A stretch of DNA of 64,000 nucleotides, from the NCBI RefSeq assembly GCF_900111835.1, contig NZ_FOJP01000014.1:1-64000 (forward strand). Reading direction: 5' to 3'. Below, in pieces: positions 58,718-64,000 of the stretch; the first letter of the stretch is position 1; every line of letters starts with the position of its first letter. Made by a program: the position numbers and the translations under genes. Below the pieces are notes generated by a model. It did not search any database. It saw only the letters and a program-made list of their open reading frames with translations, and was not told the origin of the DNA. The stretch comes from Metapseudomonas otitidis (GTDB taxonomy: Bacteria; Pseudomonadota; Gammaproteobacteria; Pseudomonadales; Pseudomonadaceae).

Positions 58718-61054
58718 ATGAGCGTCTTGAACTTCCCACGGCTCTACATGAACGGGCATTTCTTCTGGAACCCGCCCACGGCCAACAACAACGACGTCCT
58801 CCCGCTCTACGACGCCGTGAAGATGGACCTGAACTGGCCGTTCCTGTCGCACTACGGGATCCATCCCGAGAACGCCCGCACGAAACTCCTGCCCTGGATC
58901 ATCAGTGCGCTGCCCTATGACCAGGTCCCGGACTACGTGCTGCAGGTGCCGGGCAACGGGAGCCCCAACGGCTACCCGATGATGCCGGCGGAATGGGACC
59001 TGTTCGGCGACAACGCCTGCGGCACCGTGGACTACAACGACATCCGCTCGCTGATCATCGGCGGCGAACTGCAGGCCAACAGCTACATCGAGCAGGACCC
59101 CATCGTAGGCAAGGGCTTCCAGTTGCTGGGCAACCCCTTCGGCAGCGACAAGCCCACCCCGGCGCGCTTCGTCGACATCAGCCCCTGGCAGAACACCTTC
59201 ACCGCGCTGTACTTCGACCGCCTGGTGCTGGGCGACGCCACCTGCGGACTGACGGCCACCCGCGCCTACCGCATGCTCGACCGTTTCCTCAACTTCAACT
59301 GGGGGGCCGTGCAGGGCCTGAACACCGTCACCACCGCCTGGCAGACCTGCTTCCCCCGCGAGAACCTGCAATGGCAACTGGGCGACTCGGCCCTGCTCAA
59401 GGCCCTGCAGCAACAGATGGAGGCGCAGAACGCCCAGGGGCTGATGTTCCGCTTCACCACCTACCTGACCTACTACGACCGTAACGGCATCTTCAACGAC
59501 TACCCGCCGGTCAACACGCGCAGTAACAGCCTTAAAGCCCTTGAGGCGCTTCATGGCATCTACCAGGCCGGCCTCGACAACGTGGCCGACATCGTCCTCA
59601 ACCCCGCCTACAGCCGCACGGCGGGCGTGCTGGGCCTGTGGTTCGCCGATGAGTACCCCACCGCCCCGGCCGGTCGCCGGCTGGAGCCGGTCGGGAAATT
59701 CCCGATCCCGGGCGGGAACCCGAAGGCAACGATCCAGTTGGGGGTGATCTCCGCCCAGGCCCAGGGCGACCTGCTGTCACTGGACCTGGGCACCGGTTTC
59801 CCCTTCGCCCCTCTGCCGAACAGCCAAAACACGGTACCGGAGTGCGAGAAGCTGCAACTGGGTGATTTCCAGGTCGGCATCCAGCAGAACGGCGAGTTCC
59901 AGCACCTGGCCGACCTGACTTTCGCCCAGTACGCCCAGGCCGCCTTCGACAAGCGTGCAGGCCTGGTGGACCTGCCGGTGACGGATGCCGTGTCCAAGAC
60001 CGAGGTCGGCACCCTGGCCCTGCAGACCCAGGGCAGCAGCCCGATGCTCGCCGCCCAGCAGCAGATGTGGACCGCCGAGGTGGTCGAGAGTGGCACCTTC
60101 ATCGACGTTGGGGACACCCGCACCCTGCAGATCATGGTGCAGTACGACGGCCTGCCCGCCCCAGCCGGAACCACCCTGTGGGTGGCGGAGTACAACAACC
60201 CCTTCATGCTGACCACCAGCAACTACTACCTGGCGTTCAGCAACGACATCGACTTCACCCTGATCAAGGACCACCCCACCCACCGCAAGGACAACAAACC
60301 GGGTATGCCGCAGTTTCTCGGTACCCAGGCACCGGGGGCCGTGATCAACGAGGGCAGTGGGCGCAGCCTGCGTGCCACTGAAGATGCCCCGGAGGATGAT
60401 TTCGTACCCATCCGCTACCAGACCTACCTGAAAACCCCGGCCGGTCTCAGCCTGGCACCCTGTCTGCAGTTCATCCCGTCCATCCCGCGTTCCGGCGTGC
60501 TGGATAACGGCGCCAGGGTGGACTACAGCCTCACCCAGATCACCACCGACGCCAACGGCATCGCCCAGGTGACGGTCAAGGCCATCGCCGCCGGCTTCCC
60601 GACCCTGCGCTTCTTCGTCCAGGACGGCCCCGGTGCGGCGCCTGCGGTGCCCTTCAGCTTCGATTACATGGAGGCCTACACCGACTTCCTCGCGCCCTTG
60701 CGGGTGCTGCCGGACGAGCCCGGGCTGATGGACGAGTTCGTCACGGCCTGGAACCAGGTGTGCAAGCAGACGGACGCACGGGTGCTGATCTGGGAAGGCT
60801 TCATCTACCCGCGCATCTTCGAGCCGTTCTATTACCTCTACCCGATCATGGACAAGTACATGCCGCTGAACTCCCTGCAGCGCATCGAGGGCGCCATTGA
60901 CCAGTTGATCCGCCTGGTCAGCAAGCCCTACCAGGAGGAAAGCACCCTTGCCATGCCCATCACCCGCGACCTGCCGCAGAGCCGGCGCGCGGTGCTGGAA
61001 CGCTGGGCCAACGAGCTGGTGAAGCTCAACTACCCGCCCCGGCCCCTGACCTGA
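58718..61054 (+). CDS. Large uncharacterised 'MSxLNxPRL' protein, pair 1
   Basis: This protein has 778 residues with a strong AAGGAGG site. No domain is recognised and there is no obvious signal peptide. It starts 'MSVLNFPRLYMNGHFFWNPPTANNNDVLPLYDAVKMDLNWPF', the same opening as the truncated gene at 63349. The middle region has 'GGNPKATIQLGVISAQAQGDLLSLDLGTGFPFAPL', and the end is helical. It follows the pair-1 heme protein by 12 bases, so the two may work together. The pairing with a heme protein suggests an oxidase-like or scaffold role, but no active site can be named. Confidence 0.75.
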   Translation: MSVLNFPRLYMNGHFFWNPPTANNNDVLPLYDAVKMDLNWPFLSHYGIHPENARTKLLPWIISALPYDQVPDYVLQVPGNGSPNGYPMMPAEWDLFGDNACGTVDYNDIRSLIIGGELQANSYIEQDPIVGKGFQLLGNPFGSDKPTPARFVDISPWQNTFTALYFDRLVLGDATCGLTATRAYRMLDRFLNFNWGAVQGLNTVTTAWQTCFPRENLQWQLGDSALLKALQQQMEAQNAQGLMFRFTTYLTYYDRNGIFNDYPPVNTRSNSLKALEALHGIYQAGLDNVADIVLNPAYSRTAGVLGLWFADEYPTAPAGRRLEPVGKFPIPGGNPKATIQLGVISAQAQGDLLSLDLGTGFPFAPLPNSQNTVPECEKLQLGDFQVGIQQNGEFQHLADLTFAQYAQAAFDKRAGLVDLPVTDAVSKTEVGTLALQTQGSSPMLAAQQQMWTAEVVESGTFIDVGDTRTLQIMVQYDGLPAPAGTTLWVAEYNNPFMLTTSNYYLAFSNDIDFTLIKDHPTHRKDNKPGMPQFLGTQAPGAVINEGSGRSLRATEDAPEDDFVPIRYQTYLKTPAGLSLAPCLQFIPSIPRSGVLDNGARVDYSLTQITTDANGIAQVTVKAIAAGFPTLRFFVQDGPGAAPAVPFSFDYMEAYTDFLAPLRVLPDEPGLMDEFVTAWNQVCKQTDARVLIWEGFIYPRIFEPFYYLYPIMDKYMPLNSLQRIEGAIDQLIRLVSKPYQEESTLAMPITRDLPQSRRAVLERWANELVKLNYPPRPLT

Positions 61055-61127
61055 ACCGTCGTTGACCTGGAACCCGCAGGCGGGCCGGCACCGCTCGCCC
61101 GCCCTGCCGTTACGAAGGAGAGTCCCC

Positions 61128-62060
61128 ATGAAGAAAACCCGACTGCTCGCCTGGCTGCTGCCCCTCGCACTGCTCGGCCAACCCGCCCTCGCCGCCGATG
61201 ACGAAGGCGACGTGTTCTTCACCAACGGCGTGCACAACAGCCTCGGCTGCGACGCCAGCAACGGCAACTGCATCGCCGAGCGCAAGCCCGGCGAGCCCAG
61301 CGACCCGTTCTTCCCCGCCACCTGGGTCAGTGACTGGACCATGTTCCGCGTCACCCAGAACTACGAGAAGAACCCGCCGCCCTACAGCAACCCGCCCAGC
61401 ACCCTGAAGCCGGCCGACTACACCGTCTCCAAGGGCACCAGCTACTACGACACCACCTACATCCCCGCCGATGGCGACGGTTACGGCGCGATGATGGAGC
61501 ACTACGAGAAGTACTGCCTGCCGATCTTCCCGATCAAGGACAACAACTACACCTGCTCCTTCGTTTCCCTGGGCAACAAGGCCTACTTCCTCACCTACGA
61601 GGACCGGCCCAAGACCATGCCCGAGTGCTGCTCCTTCTCGCCGATGAACCACCCGGCGCGGCAGGACTTCGTCCAGCACCTGCCCTACAGCCCGACCCGC
61701 AGCCAGAACCTGGGAGGCAGCGTGCAGGCCTATGCGCTGGACGTGCAGTCGCCCCAGGGGCCGATCCTGTTCGGCTACGCCTTCTACAAGGACGCCACCC
61801 GCGCAGCACCGGGCCAGCCGCTGTTCCGCCACCCGCAATCGTTCTACTTCTCCGGGGACGCCAGCGTCGCCAACGCACCCATCGTCAGCCAGAACTACGT
61901 GAACTTCCGCATCGAGAAGCCCGACCCGGCCAAGACCTGGGACCAGGTGGCCAAGAAGTGCCCGGTCAACCCCGAGCCCTGCCAGCTGTTCAACCCGCCG
62001 GCGCCCCAGGCCAACGGGGCCAAGGCGCAGTGGAACCAGCTGAAATCCATGCAGCCCTGA
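61128..62060 (+). CDS. Secreted protein of unknown function
   Basis: This protein has 310 residues from the ATG at 61128 (GAAGGAGA site) with a signal peptide ending ALAA. The mature part has about nine Cys (around 'LGCDASNGNCIAE', 'KYCLPIF', 'NYTCSF', 'PECCSF' and 'KKCPVNPEPCQ'), suggesting disulfides, and many aromatic residues. I do not recognise a family. It lies between the two heme-protein pairs and has the same orientation, so it is probably part of the same operon. Confidence 0.72.
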   Translation: MKKTRLLAWLLPLALLGQPALAADDEGDVFFTNGVHNSLGCDASNGNCIAERKPGEPSDPFFPATWVSDWTMFRVTQNYEKNPPPYSNPPSTLKPADYTVSKGTSYYDTTYIPADGDGYGAMMEHYEKYCLPIFPIKDNNYTCSFVSLGNKAYFLTYEDRPKTMPECCSFSPMNHPARQDFVQHLPYSPTRSQNLGGSVQAYALDVQSPQGPILFGYAFYKDATRAAPGQPLFRHPQSFYFSGDASVANAPIVSQNYVNFRIEKPDPAKTWDQVAKKCPVNPEPCQLFNPPAPQANGAKAQWNQLKSMQP

Positions 62061-62078
62061 TCGGCAAGGAGCGCCCTC

Positions 62079-63344
62079 ATGAACCCGACCTTCCGCTACG
62101 CCGGCTCCGCCCTGCTGCTGGCCAGTGCCCTCGCCTGCCAGGCCCGTGAGCAGCCCCAGGCCGCCGTCACCGGCACCACCCCCGCCTGCCAGCCGCCCAC
62201 CAGCGCGCCGGCCCCCACTGCCGCCCAGGCCGATTTCGACCGCTACAGCTGGCAGCTCTTCATCGCCCTCAACTGGCCGGTGCAGGCCGGCCAGCGCGGC
62301 CAGCCGGACTGCAGCCAGCCCCTGGGCGCCCCCGGGCCCACCGTCTGGCAGAGCTACAAGGACGTGAACGAGATCTTCCTGCCCAACGGCCAGAACCCCG
62401 GCCCCTGGAACAGCCCGATGAGCGCCCGCAGCCTGGGCCTCATCAACATCGCCGCGCTGAAGAACACCTCCGTGGTGCAGGCGGTGGACCAGGCCGTGGG
62501 CGGCTGGCTGATCGACCAGCGTGGCAACCCCACCTACTACGACATCGCTGCCAACGAGGTCTCGTACGACTACATCGTGCAGAACCATTTCTATGACCTG
62601 AACGTGGTGAGCCAGGCGCGCAACATCGCCTTCCCCGCCCAGGCCACCGAGATCAAGGCCGCCTGGCGGGTGCTGACGCCCCAGGACAATGCCGCGCGCT
62701 ACTTCACCACCCGTGCCCAGGTGGCGCAGTTCAACAGCCAGGGCGTCGCCACCGGCACCACAGTGGAAGCCACCCTGGGCCTGGTGGGGCTGCACATCAT
62801 CGTCAAGGCACCGGGCTACCCGCAGTGGGTCTGGTCCACCTTCGAGCAGGTGGACAACGTCCCCGGTGGCAGCGGCAGCGCCAGCCCCTACAGCTACTAC
62901 GACGCCAGCGCCCCGGCGAGCAGCGTCAACCAGTCGCCCTGCACCTGGCAGCAGCAGGGCAGTGACCTGATCTGCGTTCCCAAGCCCGGCACCACCTTCC
63001 AGACCCCCGACCCGCTGACCCGCGTCACCCCCATCGCCAGCGACACGGCGGCGGTCAACGCCCAGTACCAGCAGAACGTGCAGCAGAGCGTGCTGCGCTA
63101 CTACCAGCTGGTCACCACCCAGCGCCCGCTGATGCCGGACAACCCGGGCAACCCATTGGGCCAGCCGACCCCGGCGCTGTCCGCCAACGTCACCATGGAG
63201 AGCTACATCCAGCCCAATAGCAGCTGCATGAACTGCCACTCCATGGCCACGGCGAAGAACAGCCCCTACAAGTCCGACTACTCCTACCTGTTCAAATTCG
63301 CCAAGGCGCCCGCCTCGGCCGCTCTCAACAAGGACGAGGAATGA
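62079..63344 (+). CDS. Secreted single-heme cytochrome c-like protein, pair 2 (possible lipoprotein)
   Basis: This protein has 421 residues. The N-terminus 'MNPTFRYAGSALLLASALACQAREQ' ends in a lipobox-like LASALAC, so it may be a lipoprotein. One heme motif CMNCH lies near the C-terminus (about residue 384). Shared blocks with the pair-1 protein: 'SWQLFIALNWP', 'VWQSYKDVNEIFLPNG', 'IAFPAQATEIKAAWRVL' and 'GLHIIVKAPGYPQWVWSTFEQ'. The next gene starts five bases after its stop, as in pair 1. Confidence 0.8.
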   Translation: MNPTFRYAGSALLLASALACQAREQPQAAVTGTTPACQPPTSAPAPTAAQADFDRYSWQLFIALNWPVQAGQRGQPDCSQPLGAPGPTVWQSYKDVNEIFLPNGQNPGPWNSPMSARSLGLINIAALKNTSVVQAVDQAVGGWLIDQRGNPTYYDIAANEVSYDYIVQNHFYDLNVVSQARNIAFPAQATEIKAAWRVLTPQDNAARYFTTRAQVAQFNSQGVATGTTVEATLGLVGLHIIVKAPGYPQWVWSTFEQVDNVPGGSGSASPYSYYDASAPASSVNQSPCTWQQQGSDLICVPKPGTTFQTPDPLTRVTPIASDTAAVNAQYQQNVQQSVLRYYQLVTTQRPLMPDNPGNPLGQPTPALSANVTMESYIQPNSSCMNCHSMATAKNSPYKSDYSYLFKFAKAPASAALNKDEE

Positions 63345-63348
63345 CCCC

Positions 63349-64000
63349 ATGAGCATCCTGAACGGACCCCGACTGAACTTCTGGGGCGGCATCCGCACCG
63401 ACGTGAGCCTGCCCAACAACTCGCCGACCATTCCCATGGGCACCGACGACTCGCAGACCCTCGACCTGTTCGACATCCCCAACTCCCAGGTAGCCACCCA
63501 GGCCCAGGGCTACAGCGACGACGAACTGAACAACCTGATGAATGCCCCCAGCGGGAACTACTACACCGCCGGGGGCTGGAACCATTACGGCCAGCATGTG
63601 GTGGACATGCAGAACGTGCTGATCAGCTCCCAGGGCACCCCCGGCGCCATCAGCACCACCGGTGACCTGGTGGGCCAGCCGGTGTACCTGCTCGGCTCGG
63701 TGGACCCGGTGACCGGCCAGGCTCCGGTATCCGGCCCGATGATGGTGGACCTGGATCCAACCGGCTCGATCTCCACCCAGATCTACATCGGCGGCCTGCA
63801 GATCGGCGGTACCACCGACCCGCAACTGGTGATCCATGCCAATGTGGTGGCCAGCAGCTTCGACCTGGCCAAGCGGATTCTGAAACGTATCGAGGATGCG
63901 CCGGGCTCCTGCGTCATCAGCGGCACCTTCCAGGTCACCTTCCCGCTGAGCGCCATCGTCAGCTGGAACCAGAACAGCGCGGCCCTCAAGAGCCTGATCG
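63349..64000 (+). CDS. Uncharacterised 'MSxLNxPRL' protein, pair 2, 3' end outside window
   Basis: The first 217 codons are present. The start 'MSILNGPRLNFWGGIRTDVSLPNNSPTIPMG' parallels 'MSVLNFPRLYMNGHFFWNPPTANNND' at 58718. The visible part has 'YTAGGWNHYGQHVVDMQNVLISSQ' and looks beta-rich. No known domain. It repeats the heme protein plus MSxLNxPRL pairing. Confidence 0.75.
   Translation, partial: MSILNGPRLNFWGGIRTDVSLPNNSPTIPMGTDDSQTLDLFDIPNSQVATQAQGYSDDELNNLMNAPSGNYYTAGGWNHYGQHVVDMQNVLISSQGTPGAISTTGDLVGQPVYLLGSVDPVTGQAPVSGPMMVDLDPTGSISTQIYIGGLQIGGTTDPQLVIHANVVASSFDLAKRILKRIEDAPGSCVISGTFQVTFPLSAIVSWNQNSAALKSLI

Noticed and set aside
57350-59554. Minus-strand open frame of 734 codons
   Set aside because: Antisense shadow of eboF and the pair-1 genes, with no recognisable domain.
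61110-63497. Very long minus-strand open frame (795 codons)
   Set aside because: It mirrors two well-supported plus-strand genes with signal peptides, ribosome sites and a heme motif. Long antisense frames are expected in DNA this GC-rich. The translation is low-complexity (Gly, Val, Ala, His).

Overview
The window looks like chromosomal DNA of a Pseudomonas-type gammaproteobacterium. It carries Pseudomonas-style copper and cadmium genes (copA, ptrA, copRS, cadR, czcD), an oxygen-independent ubiquinone operon (ubiUVT), a GNAT-Rnk fusion and an ebo operon. No rRNA, tRNA or CRISPR array was seen. Two blocks are evident. About 1-38.4 kb is a mosaic accessory region with mixed, often lower GC. 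From about 38.48 kb to the end the DNA is very GC-rich, with uniform codon use and tightly packed operons.

Metal block (1-18.5 kb). It begins inside a copA multicopper oxidase gene. Next come a PtrA-like small periplasmic protein, a bufferin operon (bufA-bufB-bufC, a post-translationally modified copper-binding peptide system), copZ with a CueR-type operator, a Gabija-type anti-phage pair (gajA-gajB), a cadmium/zinc module (sterol desaturase, AraC regulator, lspA, DUF3703, cadR, czcD-like CDF pump), a YHS-containing copper P-type ATPase with a DUF2933 partner, two CopI-like cupredoxins, a second PtrA-like protein, and the copRS two-component system. Five copies of one 17-bp motif lie in the intergenic regions of copA, ptrA1/bufA, copI1, copI2 and ptrA2/copR, and probably define a CopR regulon. 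Arrays of short direct repeats and a large concentric palindrome flank the cadmium module.

Mobile block (18.5-38.4 kb). It holds a truncated and an intact DUF6088 gene, a decayed IS3-family element, an XRE regulator, an AbrB-like protein, a divergent tnpT/tnpS-like pair with a palindromic intergenic site, a KfrA-like protein, and a Tn7-like core (tnsA-tnsB-tnsC-tniQ, minus strand). The TnsA-like protein seems to lack the catalytic lysine. A probable defence cargo follows: a large DEAD/DEAH helicase interrupted by an in-frame stop, an Mrr-type nuclease, and a Cap4-like nuclease fused to TPR repeats. A second, very short copy of the IS3 left end lies at 38.0 kb.

Core-like block (38.48-64 kb). 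It contains the GNAT-Rnk fusion, ubiT-ubiV-ubiU with two Anr/Fnr-like boxes, a DUF3079 gene and a GNAT gene. Next is a GntR-controlled operon for uptake and processing of an amine or amino acid (SBP, permease, ATPase, PotF-like SBP, gamma-glutamyltransferase, aldo/keto reductase). The six-gene ebo operon follows in the order eboD-C-A-B-E-F, with eboD fused to a DedA/VTT membrane domain. The end of the window holds two paralogous gene pairs, each a secreted single-CxxCH protein plus a large uncharacterised 'MSxLNxPRL' protein, directly coupled to the ebo operon. The last gene runs off the end.
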